A stretch of 64,000 nucleotides of DNA from Hungatella hathewayi (GTDB lineage: Bacteria; Bacillota; Clostridia; Lachnospirales; Lachnospiraceae), in the NCBI GenBank assembly GCA_025149285.1, contig CP102274.1, forward strand, positions 4,614,001 through 4,678,000, in the 5' to 3' direction. Both the position numbers and the translations under genes were made by a program. Shown piece after piece: positions 51,804-59,699 of this stretch. The notes beneath the pieces are model-generated. The model saw nothing but the letters and a program-made list of their open reading frames with translations, was not told the DNA's origin and did no database searches. The first letter of the stretch is position 1. Every line of letters begins with the position of its first letter.

Positions 51804-52682
51804 TCATTCCTTTTTTCTTTTATTATCCTTATCAATATCGCGGTGCTCAATTTTTAAGCCGAATTCCTCATGGGATTTGAGCCGCTCGTAAACCGCCTTC
51901 GCAATCGTCACCGACCGGTGCTTTCCTCCGGTACAGCCAATCGCAATCACAAGCTGGTTTTTCCCTTCCAGCACGTATCCCGGAATCAGGAATTCCAGCA
52001 TATCGTACAGCTTATTCAGAAAAATGTCTGCTGTCCCGTTCTGCATCACGTAATCCCGCACTTCCTGATCCTCGCCCGTCTTTGGACGCAGTTCATCCAC
52101 ATAGTATGGATTCGGAAGAAATCTGACATCAAAAACAAGGTCTGCATCCGAAGGGATTCCGTACTTGAAACCGAAGGACAGAATCGTGATATACAGATTC
52201 TTATAGCTTTCATTTGCCATAAATATCTTTTCCAGCTCTGCCTTCAGTTCCTTTGTCAGCAGCTTGCTGGTATCTATAATGTAATCCGCCTCTTCCTTTA
52301 AAAATGCCAGTTTGAGGCGTTCCTTCTCGATGCCGCTGTCGATCCGCCCCTCCCCCGCCAGAGGATGGGCACGCCTCGACTCTTTATAGCGTTTGATCAG
52401 TGTCTCGCTGCTGGCATCCAGGAACAGAATCTCGTATGGAACCCTTTTTCTGGACCACTCATCAAAGATCCTGTCCAGTGCCGACAGTTCATCGCCGCTG
52501 CGGATGTCGATCCCCAGCGCGGCATTTCTGATTCCGCCCTGATTGCTCAGGGTAAGCTCAGCAAATTTTTCTACCAGAGGGATGGGAAGGTTATCCACAC
52601 AGTAGAATCCCATGTCCTCCAGCATCTTCAGCGCATTTGTCTTACCGGCGCCCGACATGCCTGTCACAATTACCAGTCTCAC
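51804..52682 (-). CDS. rapZ: RNase adapter / nucleotide-binding protein RapZ (YvcJ)
   Basis: P-loop protein of 292 residues. Walker A is GMSGAGKT (near 8-15), with DNLPIPLVEKFAEL and FLDASSETLIKRYKESRRAH. The C-terminal domain has VRFLPNPYYVDELRPKTGED and IAIGCTGGKHRSVTIAKAVY, all family hallmarks. In E. coli it adapts RNase E to GlmZ; in Bacillus YvcJ binds nucleotides and affects competence and cell envelope. The start is GTG (52680-52682), overlapping the murB stop as GTGA, with GAGGAG upstream. Confidence 0.95.
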   Translation of the reverse strand: MRLVIVTGMSGAGKTNALKMLEDMGFYCVDNLPIPLVEKFAELTLSNQGGIRNAALGIDIRSGDELSALDRIFDEWSRKRVPYEILFLDASSETLIKRYKESRRAHPLAGEGRIDSGIEKERLKLAFLKEEADYIIDTSKLLTKELKAELEKIFMANESYKNLYITILSFGFKYGIPSDADLVFDVRFLPNPYYVDELRPKTGEDQEVRDYVMQNGTADIFLNKLYDMLEFLIPGYVLEGKNQLVIAIGCTGGKHRSVTIAKAVYERLKSHEEFGLKIEHRDIDKDNKRKKE

Positions 52683-53617
52683 GTTACGTCTCCTCTACGA
52701 CTTTCGAATGTTCCCAGCGTCTTAACTTCCATCTCCAGCTCCACCCCGGAGCATTCAAACACCTTTCGCTTCACGTCCTGACAGAGCGTCATAATATCCG
52801 AGGCCGTGGCATGATCCCTGTTTATCACGAAACCACAGTGTTTCCCGGAAACCTCCGCGCCGCCCACACGGTATCCCGCCAGACCGGCTTCCTCGATCAG
52901 TTTACCCGCAAAATTCCCTGCCGGCCGCTTAAACGTGCTCCCGGCACTGGGATACTCCAGCGGCTGTTTACTCTTTCTCCTGGCGGCCAGTTCATCCATA
53001 TATGCCCTGATCTCCGTCTTGCTGCCCGGCTTTAAACGATACCGCGCTTCCATCACAATGTACCGGTTTGCGGGAATACAGCTGGTCCGGTAGCCCAGTT
53101 CCAGTTCCGGCAGGGAAAGGACCTTTTCCTCACCTTCTATGGTCATCACACGGGCTGATTCAATGATATCCTTCGTCTCGGAACCGTAGGCGCCCGCATT
53201 CATCACGACGGCTCCGCCCACCGTGCCGGGAATTCCGGCTGCAAATTCAAAGCCTGTGAGCCCGGCCTCCAGCGCCGCCTTTCCCACCCGGGAAAGGGAC
53301 GCCCCCGCGCCGGCCGCGATCTCACACCGGTCACTGTCCACCGTACACCCGGAAAATCCGGCCGTCATGGAAATGACCACACCGTCGAAACCGCCGTCTC
53401 CCACAAGCAGATTGCTTCCGTTTCCGAGAATGCAGTACGGGACCTCTTCTCTCCGGCACAGCCGGATCACCTCTCCCAGTTCGCGCGCATCCGCCGGGCT
53501 TACATAGTAGGCTGCGGGACCTCCTGCACGAAAGGTGGTGTGTCTGCTCATCTTCTCTTCCGTCTTCACATGGCTGCTATCTGACACTTCCAGCAGTTTC
53601 TCATAAAACATTGTCAT
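52679..53617 (-). CDS. murB: UDP-N-acetylenolpyruvoylglucosamine reductase
   Basis: FAD enzyme making UDP-N-acetylmuramate in the cytoplasmic stage of peptidoglycan synthesis, about 312 residues (type II, as in Firmicutes). Motifs: SRHTTFRAGGPAAYYV, LGNGSNLLVGD, AGIPGTVGGAVVMNAGAYGS, SAGSTFKRP with the catalytic Ser, and SGKHCGFVIN near the C terminus. The start is taken at the ATG of MTMFYEKLLE (53617), with GAGGTG upstream; another ATG lies 6 nt further in. It lies 8 nt downstream of hprK and overlaps rapZ by 4 nt. Confidence 0.95.
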   Translation of the reverse strand: MTMFYEKLLEVSDSSHVKTEEKMSRHTTFRAGGPAAYYVSPADARELGEVIRLCRREEVPYCILGNGSNLLVGDGGFDGVVISMTAGFSGCTVDSDRCEIAAGAGASLSRVGKAALEAGLTGFEFAAGIPGTVGGAVVMNAGAYGSETKDIIESARVMTIEGEEKVLSLPELELGYRTSCIPANRYIVMEARYRLKPGSKTEIRAYMDELAARRKSKQPLEYPSAGSTFKRPAGNFAGKLIEEAGLAGYRVGGAEVSGKHCGFVINRDHATASDIMTLCQDVKRKVFECSGVELEMEVKTLGTFESRRGDVT

Positions 53618-53625
53618 GAAACACC

Positions 53626-54558
53626 TCAATCATCCTGTTTTCTTGACAGGTTTGCCTGGACACGGTTGTATAATTCCTGTGCCGCGTTGTACCCCATCTT
53701 CTTCTGTCTGTAGTTGACAGCTGCCGACTCCACGATGATGGCGAGATTCCGTCCCGGGCGAACAGGGATGGAATGGCAGACCACACGGTTTCCTAAGAAT
53801 TCCGTATACTGGTCTTCCAGTCCCAGTCTGTCGTACTCTTTATCCTTATCCCAGTCCTCCAGCTTGATTACCATATCGATGGCCTGGGTGTCCTTCACGC
53901 TCTCCACACCGAACAGCGTCTTGACATCGATAATACCGATTCCTCTCAGCTCGATAAAATGTCTTGTAATTTCGGGAGCACTTCCGATCAGAGTCTCATC
54001 GCTGACCTTTCTGATCTCCACCACGTCGTCCGTTACGAGACGGTGGCCTCTCTTAATGAGCTCCAGAGCCGCTTCACTCTTACCGATTCCGCTCTCACCC
54101 ATGATCAGAACGCCTTCACCGAATACATCCACCAGAACGCCGTGGATGCTGATGCACGGAGCCAGTTTTACCTTCAGCCAGCGGATGATCTCTGCCATCA
54201 GATCAGAGGTCGTCTGCTCCGAAACAAGGCATGGTACGCCGTAATGGTCGCAGCGTGCGATCATGTCTTCATCCGGATCCTGGTTCCTCGAATAAACCAG
54301 GCACGGAATCTGACTGGACAGAAGCTTATCATACATCTCCACCTTGCGGTCATGTTCCATCTGACGGATATACTCCTGCTCCACATAGCCGATAATCTGG
54401 ACCCTCTCATTGTCGAAATGGTCAAAAAAACCTGCCAGCTGCAGTGCCGGACGATTGACATCCGGATGACTCAGCACAATTTTCTCTGCATCGATCTCCG
54501 GTGTCATGTTCCGGAGATTCATTTTTTCAATTAACTCTGTAATCGCAACTCCATGCAT
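53626..54558 (-). CDS. hprK: HPr kinase/phosphorylase
   Basis: Bifunctional kinase/phosphorylase acting on Ser46 of HPr or Crh, the central switch of carbon catabolite control in Firmicutes. About 310 residues from MHGVAITELIEKMNLRNMTP (AGGAG 9 nt before the ATG at 54558). The N-terminal domain is 1-130. The catalytic domain has ISIHGVLVDVFG with the conserved His (139, equivalent to His140 in Bacillus), Walker A GESGIGKSE (154-162), TDDVVEIRK and the HprK signature region IELRGIGIIDVKTLFGVESV. Its probable substrate, the Crh-like protein, is encoded four genes downstream in the same direction. Confidence 0.96.
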   Translation of the reverse strand: MHGVAITELIEKMNLRNMTPEIDAEKIVLSHPDVNRPALQLAGFFDHFDNERVQIIGYVEQEYIRQMEHDRKVEMYDKLLSSQIPCLVYSRNQDPDEDMIARCDHYGVPCLVSEQTTSDLMAEIIRWLKVKLAPCISIHGVLVDVFGEGVLIMGESGIGKSEAALELIKRGHRLVTDDVVEIRKVSDETLIGSAPEITRHFIELRGIGIIDVKTLFGVESVKDTQAIDMVIKLEDWDKDKEYDRLGLEDQYTEFLGNRVVCHSIPVRPGRNLAIIVESAAVNYRQKKMGYNAAQELYNRVQANLSRKQDD

Positions 54559-54712
54559 GGTCTGATGCTCCTTTTCCATCTGTTTTTCTCATACTAACAC
54601 AGATTTCGTGTTTTGAAAAGAGATTCGGAGGGAAATTCCACAATCCTGCCGCCGGGCAGCTGCAGTTCACTCCCCGTTTATTCCTGTTTTGGACGTAAGC
54701 TGACGCAGCCGA

Positions 54713-56590
54713 TTAATGGAAAAAGTCATAGACACTCTGAGCCGACTTAGCATTCATGCCCGGTGCGGCAGTCAGGGCTTCTATGGTGGCCTCTTTTATG
54801 GCTTCGATATCTTTAAAATAGCGCATCAGTGCCTTGCGGCGGGTGGGGCCGATATCAGGGATGTCATCCAGTATGGAGTGAACCTGGCCTTTGCTGCGCA
54901 GGCTACGGTGATATTCGATCGCGAAACGATGGGCCTCATCCTGGATTCGGGTGATCAGCTTAAAGCCCTCGGAGCGCTTGTCGATGGGGATCTCCACGTT
55001 GTTGTAGTACAGGCCGCGTGTCCTGTGGTTATCATCTTTTACCATACCGCAGACCGGGATAGACAGCTTCAGCTCATCGAGCACTTCCAGGGCAATATTG
55101 ACCTGTCCGCGGCCGCCGTCCATCATGAGTAAGTCCGGGAATTTCGTGAAGCTGCCGAACTCTTCGTCCACACCCTTTTCTTTTAATGCGGCGGCTTCAT
55201 CAAGTCCGTGGGAAAAACGGCGGGTGAGTACTTCACGCATGGAAGCGTAGTCGTTGGCGCCTTTGACCCATTTAATCTTGAATTTCCGGTAATCGTTCCG
55301 CTTGGGCTTGCCGTCTTCATAGACAATCATGGAGCCTACGGATTCAAAACCGCTGATATTGGAAATATCAAAGGCCTCGATCCTGTGGACTCCGGTTATG
55401 CCAAGCCAGCCGCTGACCTCGTTCATGGCCCCGATGGTCCGCAGCTCTTCGCGTTTGATCTTTTCTTTGTCCTGGGAGAGCACCAGAGCTGCGTTCCGCT
55501 CCGCAAGCTCCACCAGCCGCTCCTTCTCCCCCTTCTGCGGAACGACCAGCTTCACCTTCTGGCCGCGCTTGGCACTCAGCCACTCTCTGATGATCCCGCT
55601 GTCCTCCAGCTCCGTCTGAACCCAGAGTTCCCTCGGGACAAACGGAGTTCCGGCATAGAACTGCTTGACAAAGCTGGTTAAAATCTGTCTGTCATCTTCC
55701 GCCGTGGCTATGGCTACATGGTAATGCTCACGGCCGATCAGACGGCCTTCTCTTACAAAAAACACCTGGACCACCGCGTCCTTTTCGTCCTTTGCCATGG
55801 CAATGATATCGCGGTCCTCCATACTGCTGCTGGTAATCTTCTGCTTCTGTGCCACCGCTCTGACGCTGGTCAGCAAATCCCGGTATTCGATGGCTTTTTC
55901 AAAATCCATCTCATCCGACGCCGCCTGCATCTTCTCCTCCAGCATGGAGATGACCGGGTCGTATTTACCGCCCAGAAAATCAAGGGCCTGGCTGATGGCC
56001 TTTCCGTATTCTTCTTTGTTGATGTACCCCTGGCAGGGCGCCGAGCACTGCTTGATGTGGTAGTTTAAGCAGGGGCGGTCCCTGCCGATATCCTTCGGCA
56101 GATTGCGGTTGCAGGTCCGGATCTTATACAGCTTATGAATCAGATCGATGGTATCCTTTACCGATCCCGCACTGGTGTAGGGGCCAAAATATTTGCTTTT
56201 GTCCTTTTTCATATCCCTGGAAAATAAAACCCGGGGAAAATCCTCGTAAACCGTCACCTTAATATACGGATACGTCTTATCGTCCTTTAACATCGTGTTG
56301 TATCTGGGACGGTGTTCCTTAATTAAATTGCACTCCAGAACCAGGGCTTCCAGCTCAGAATCGGTTATGATGTACTCGAACCGGGCGATCCTGGAAACCA
56401 TCTGTTCAATCTTTGACGTCTTATTCCTGCTGCTCTGGAAATACTGCCTGACCCTGTTCTTTAAACTGATGGCCTTGCCCACATAGATGATCTCATCCTT
56501 TTTATCGTGCATGATGTAGACCCCCGGCTGGGCGGGCAGTTTCTTTAGTTCTTCTTCTATATTAAATCCATTGTATCCGGATTGCTCCAC
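54713..56590 (-). CDS. uvrC: Excinuclease ABC subunit C
   Basis: Nucleotide-excision-repair nuclease making the 3' and 5' incisions. 625 residues, a full-length family member. GTG start (56588-56590) with AGGTGA upstream. It has an N-terminal GIY-YIG domain (PGVYIMHDKKDEIIYVGKAI), UvrC cysteine region (CLNYHIKQCSAPCQGYI), UVR motif (EKMQAASDEMDFEKAIEYRD), the RNase H-like endonuclease domain (RIEAFDISNISG; MDGGRGQVN; RFAIEYHRSLRSK) and C-terminal helix-hairpin-helix motifs (DIPDIGPTRRKALMRYF). It follows the DUF1653 gene after 7 nt and is 150 nt upstream of hprK. Confidence 0.96.
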   Translation of the reverse strand: MEQSGYNGFNIEEELKKLPAQPGVYIMHDKKDEIIYVGKAISLKNRVRQYFQSSRNKTSKIEQMVSRIARFEYIITDSELEALVLECNLIKEHRPRYNTMLKDDKTYPYIKVTVYEDFPRVLFSRDMKKDKSKYFGPYTSAGSVKDTIDLIHKLYKIRTCNRNLPKDIGRDRPCLNYHIKQCSAPCQGYINKEEYGKAISQALDFLGGKYDPVISMLEEKMQAASDEMDFEKAIEYRDLLTSVRAVAQKQKITSSSMEDRDIIAMAKDEKDAVVQVFFVREGRLIGREHYHVAIATAEDDRQILTSFVKQFYAGTPFVPRELWVQTELEDSGIIREWLSAKRGQKVKLVVPQKGEKERLVELAERNAALVLSQDKEKIKREELRTIGAMNEVSGWLGITGVHRIEAFDISNISGFESVGSMIVYEDGKPKRNDYRKFKIKWVKGANDYASMREVLTRRFSHGLDEAAALKEKGVDEEFGSFTKFPDLLMMDGGRGQVNIALEVLDELKLSIPVCGMVKDDNHRTRGLYYNNVEIPIDKRSEGFKLITRIQDEAHRFAIEYHRSLRSKGQVHSILDDIPDIGPTRRKALMRYFKDIEAIKEATIEALTAAPGMNAKSAQSVYDFFH

Positions 56591-56597
56591 GTATTTG

Positions 56598-57089
56598 TCA
56601 CCTCAGTCTCGCTCCATCGTATTTCGTCTGCATCTCCAGATAATTGACGGCGGCCCGGTACATTCCTTGCCGCGTGCCCGTTCCGCTTCCGATATCCAGG
56701 GATTCACAGACAGCCGTAAGCTCCTCTTCTGAAAAGATCTCACAGCGCTCTTTTAAAACTTCCAGCTTTTCATAATACGTCTCCGCGTCTAAAAAAGCAA
56801 GAAGATTTTTACTGGAAACAGCGGTTTCTTCACTCGTTTCTTCTGCTTCCTCTGTCTTAAGTTCGACCCGCTCAAACCGGTACTTCTGATTCACCTCCGG
56901 ATATTTTTCATGGTCCACTTCACTGGTGAACATGGACAGCGGCCGCACATACGTTCCAAATGTACCGTACAGCGCCTGATAAACCACCATCTTCTCTCCT
57001 GTCTCGGAATGTTCGGCTACGGTGATAATCTGATACAGCTTATTCTTAAAATGTCTGTAACATTCTCCTGGTTTTGGTATTCTGTCCAT
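56598..57089 (-). CDS. DUF1653-domain protein
   Basis: Protein of 163 residues; AAAGGA lies 8 nt before the ATG. Residues about 4-72 form a DUF1653 domain (KPGECYRHFKNKLYQIITVA; GEKMVVYQALYGTFGTYVRP; MFTSEVDHEKYP), an uncharacterised small beta fold. A Glu-rich linker (about 76-95) leads to a helical C-terminal part, unlike the short stand-alone DUF1653 proteins of other bacteria. It is immediately upstream of uvrC and likely co-transcribed. No biochemical role is known for the domain. Confidence 0.85.
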   Translation of the reverse strand: MDRIPKPGECYRHFKNKLYQIITVAEHSETGEKMVVYQALYGTFGTYVRPLSMFTSEVDHEKYPEVNQKYRFERVELKTEEAEETSEETAVSSKNLLAFLDAETYYEKLEVLKERCEIFSEEELTAVCESLDIGSGTGTRQGMYRAAVNYLEMQTKYDGARLR

Positions 57090-57130
57090 ATGCGTTTCCT
57101 TTCCTGATTTCCCGTCATGCTGTATCCGCA

Positions 57131-57178
57131 GAAGCCTGCGCAGCGCTGCACGGTTCAGTACAGCGCTGCGCAGGCTTC
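57131..57178. terminator. 18-bp GC-rich hairpin between the glycosidase-like lipoprotein gene and DUF1653
   Basis: Perfect stem GAAGCCTGCGCAGCGCTG (57131-57148) with its complement (57161-57178), 12-nt loop, directly after the stop of the lipoprotein gene (minus strand). No T-run follows. Confidence 0.6.
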
Positions 57179-57191
57179 CGTGAATGATCAG

Positions 57192-58718
57192 TTACTCTCC
57201 AGCGCCTCCTGTTGTGACGATCACAACATTGGGCTTGCTTCTCTTTTCCCCCTGTGCCGCAGTCTCCGGCTGGGCGGCGGCTTTCTCAGCGGCTTCTGTT
57301 TCCGCATCTTCACCGGTCTGCAGTTCTTCACTGGCGGTGGTTCCGTCCACCGGAGCCTCTGTCTCCTCCATCGTGGTTTCTTCCGAAGGCTGTCCCTCCT
57401 GGGGAAGCGTTTCCTCCGGTGCAGGCGGCGTCTCCCCGTCTGCAGCTTCTGCCGGCGGGACCGCTGTGGTCTCAGGAGGCAGAGCCGCCCTGGATTCCGC
57501 TATCTTCTGATCTTCCCGGCCGGCTTCCTCCGGGGAAAGAAGTCCATCCCACGTATATTTGTTGGATGCGCTCCATAGAATCCATTCATCGTATCCGGCG
57601 TCGTAGACCGCCTGAATCTGAGCCCGCACCTCGGCAGGGCCGTATTTGATATAATGCTGCAGATAGGAGGCGGTGAAATCCTGAAGCCACGGCCGCACGA
57701 TGGCATGGTCCTCCCCCGCCGCCGTCACGATAGCCAGATCCTGCTTTGACTTCATCAGGGCCGCAAGAATCGTATCGTAAGGCTGCGTATCCGGATGCTC
57801 AATCCCGAAATTCCCGTCACCGTAATGGGAGGGATAAATCATCGGACAGATATAGTCTAAATGCTTTGCCATATCATTATACACCTGTCCCACCGCATCC
57901 GCATCAATCTTACTTCCAATGATGGTGCCGAAAACGTCTGCCGATACGAAGACGCCTTCCTCCGACAGCTTATCGTAGGCATACGTAATAAACTCCGTGA
58001 TGATATCCGTCTTGGAGCGTCCCCTCGTATCCGCCTCGTCAAACACAACCTGCTTCATGGTGCTGTCCGTGGCAAAGCGGATGTAATCGAACTGAATCTC
58101 GTCAAACCCGGCTTTTGCGGCCTGTCTGCCCACTTCTACCAGGTAATCCCACACCTCCTGGCGGTAGGGATTGACCCAGGCCAGCCCCTTATTATCGCGG
58201 TGAAGACTGCCGTCCGCGTTCTTTAAGCTCCACTCCGGCTTCTTCTCAGCCAGATATGGATCACGGAATGCCACGACCCTGGCGATGGTATAGATGCCTC
58301 TGGCCTTTAAATCCGCCATAAGCGATCCGATATCTCTGATATACCGCTCCGATGCACCGATCTCATTGACCGTGGGCGCATCATCCATGGCAAATGTGAT
58401 CCTTCCATCGTCGTTCTTCACATCGATGACCACCGCGTTAATCTCCGTCTGGCTGATCTTGTCGAGAATCGCCTGAAAGCCTTCTGATCCCGCCATATAT
58501 CCGGAAATGTAGACGCCCTTCACCCGGACCCGCTCCTTCTTAACTTCTTCCGGTTCTGTCTCTGGCTGAATCTCCAGCGTCTCCTCTTCAGTTTCTCCGC
58601 TCATACTCTCTGTTTCTGTTGTCTCATCCGTTTCCGGCAAGTCGGATACCTGCTTATACTTACTGCATCCCGTAACTGCCAGCGTACAGACAAGTACTGC
58701 CAAAAGCCATTTCTTCAT
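57192..58718 (-). CDS. Lipoprotein with putative glycoside hydrolase (DUF4015/GH-like) barrel
   Basis: Secreted lipoprotein of 508 residues. Lipobox VTGC with Cys18 after MKKWLLAVLVCTLAVTGCSK. An acidic linker runs to about 62. The putative TIM barrel spans about 65-405 (VKGVYISGYMAGSEGFQAIL; INAVVIDVKNDDGRITFAMD; DEIQFDYIRFATD; VSADVFGTIIGS; YICPMIYPSHYGDG), the DUF4015/PF13200 pattern of putative glycoside hydrolases. The Asp/Glu residues in QFDYIRF and the DVKNDDG stretch are candidate acids. A low-complexity Pro/Glu/Thr-rich tail of about 85 residues follows, ending VVIVTTGGAGE. It may act on cell-wall or extracellular polysaccharide. Its promoter region is shared with the divergent XRE gene. 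Confidence 0.85.
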   Translation of the reverse strand: MKKWLLAVLVCTLAVTGCSKYKQVSDLPETDETTETESMSGETEEETLEIQPETEPEEVKKERVRVKGVYISGYMAGSEGFQAILDKISQTEINAVVIDVKNDDGRITFAMDDAPTVNEIGASERYIRDIGSLMADLKARGIYTIARVVAFRDPYLAEKKPEWSLKNADGSLHRDNKGLAWVNPYRQEVWDYLVEVGRQAAKAGFDEIQFDYIRFATDSTMKQVVFDEADTRGRSKTDIITEFITYAYDKLSEEGVFVSADVFGTIIGSKIDADAVGQVYNDMAKHLDYICPMIYPSHYGDGNFGIEHPDTQPYDTILAALMKSKQDLAIVTAAGEDHAIVRPWLQDFTASYLQHYIKYGPAEVRAQIQAVYDAGYDEWILWSASNKYTWDGLLSPEEAGREDQKIAESRAALPPETTAVPPAEAADGETPPAPEETLPQEGQPSEETTMEETEAPVDGTTASEELQTGEDAETEAAEKAAAQPETAAQGEKRSKPNVVIVTTGGAGE

Positions 58719-58789
58719 ATTGCTCCCGTTCTCTTTCCTGATGGTTTTATGGTAATCTCCTGTAACATTTATTTAATATTTTACCACAT

Positions 58790-58881
58790 TTTGTAAAATT
58801 TACAAACGTGTTTTCGTTTTGCCGTCTTAATCATTCATTTTGTAAATTATATTTGACATTTAGTCGTATTTAGTGTACTAT
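58790..58881. promoter_or_regulatory. Divergent promoter region with 17-bp palindrome
   Basis: Plus strand: TTGACA (58853-58858), 17-bp spacer, TACTAT (58876-58881) for the XRE gene. Minus strand: TTGTAA (within the palindrome), 16-bp spacer, TAAAAT for the lipoprotein gene. The palindrome TTTGTAAA-A-TTTACAAA lies at 58790-58806; a further TTTGTAAATTA copy lies near 58840. Possible operator for the small XRE regulator. Confidence 0.55.
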
Positions 58882-58927
58882 TAAAGTATGAAACAGGAGT
58901 CCTGCAGAAACCGGAGGTGGATTTTTA

Positions 58928-59128
58928 TTGAAGAACAAACGGCTGAAAATTGCCCGCATAGAACACGATTTATCACAGGAACAGTTAGGGGAACGGGTTG
59001 GCGTCACACGGCAGACGATCAGCATGATCGAATCCGGGAACTATAACCCGACGCTGAATCTCTGTATTGCAATCTGCAAAGAACTGGGTAAGACACTGGA
59101 TGAATTATTTTGGGAGGTATCAGAATGA
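58928..59128 (+). CDS. Small XRE-family transcriptional regulator
   Basis: DNA-binding protein of 66 residues, essentially one Cro/C1 helix-turn-helix (RIEHDLSQEQLGERVGVTRQ; ESGNYNPTLNLCIAICKELG), of the YozG/short XRE type. The start is TTG (58928) with GGAGGTG 9 nt upstream; no ATG fits the conserved N terminus. It overlaps the membrane-protein gene as ATGA. Such pairs of a short XRE protein and a small membrane protein are common in Firmicutes; the membrane partner may affect the regulator's activity (inference). Confidence 0.9.
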   Translation: MKNKRLKIARIEHDLSQEQLGERVGVTRQTISMIESGNYNPTLNLCIAICKELGKTLDELFWEVSE

Positions 59129-59583
59129 AATCACTTTTTAAGAAACGAATCGTAGATGAACGAATGGAACTTCAAAGTCTTAAGAATGCCAGAAAAAGCT
59201 GGAACTTTCTTCTCATTGCGACCGGCCTCTGCCTGTTGGCGGAGCTTCATTTACTTCAATGGGAGCTGAAATACGTACTTCCACAGGCCGTTATCGTGCT
59301 TGCTGCCTCTCTTTATAATATATTTTTGGATACCAGAGACGGCAACATTTATACCGCGGAATCCGCCAACCGCAAAAGGCTGTTTCTGCTCTACTCCATA
59401 AGCTCCCTGGCTGCGTCACTGATCATCGCCAGCGGTTTTTACAGGCGCTATTCTCTCATAACAGCGATTATTATTTTCATTATTCTCTTCTTTTTCATGT
59501 TTGGACTGATGTATCTGTTTGATTCTCTCATCTTCCATATGGGAAAAAAAAGAGCGCTGAAAGACACCGAAGAGGAAGAGTAA
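59125..59583 (+). CDS. Small membrane protein coupled to XRE regulator
   Basis: Predicted membrane protein of 152 residues from MKSLFKKRIVDERMELQSLK; GGGAGG precedes the ATG at 59125. Four hydrophobic segments are visible (about 28-45, 52-70, 90-110, 118-140; e.g. ITAIIIFIILFFFMFGLMYL), followed by a basic/acidic tail (KKRALKDTEEEE). It overlaps the XRE gene by 4 nt. It resembles a family of Firmicutes proteins found next to short XRE regulators (DUF6773 from memory, unverified). No catalytic motif. Confidence 0.75.
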   Translation: MKSLFKKRIVDERMELQSLKNARKSWNFLLIATGLCLLAELHLLQWELKYVLPQAVIVLAASLYNIFLDTRDGNIYTAESANRKRLFLLYSISSLAASLIIASGFYRRYSLITAIIIFIILFFFMFGLMYLFDSLIFHMGKKRALKDTEEEE

Positions 59584-59634
59584 CCACGGCCGGAACTTTC
59601 CCGCCGCAAGCAGAATATCACAACCACAGTTTAC

Positions 59635-59664
59635 AGAAGGAGAAGGCGCCGGCCTTCTCCTTCT
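59635..59664. terminator. Hairpin between the XRE operon and hppA
   Basis: 13-bp perfect stem AGAAGGAGAAGGC (59635-59647) with GCCTTCTCCTTCT (59652-59664), loop GCCG, between the convergent stops at 59583 and 59700. It can serve both directions; no strong T-run. Confidence 0.65.
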
Positions 59665-59699
59665 GCTGCTTAACAGCTCCATCACAGAGTTTCTTCGAG

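Noticed and set aside
54559..54712. Possible small RNA or terminator between uvrC and hprK
   Set aside because: Only short imperfect hairpins and no promoter or T-run; I see nothing definite in the gap.
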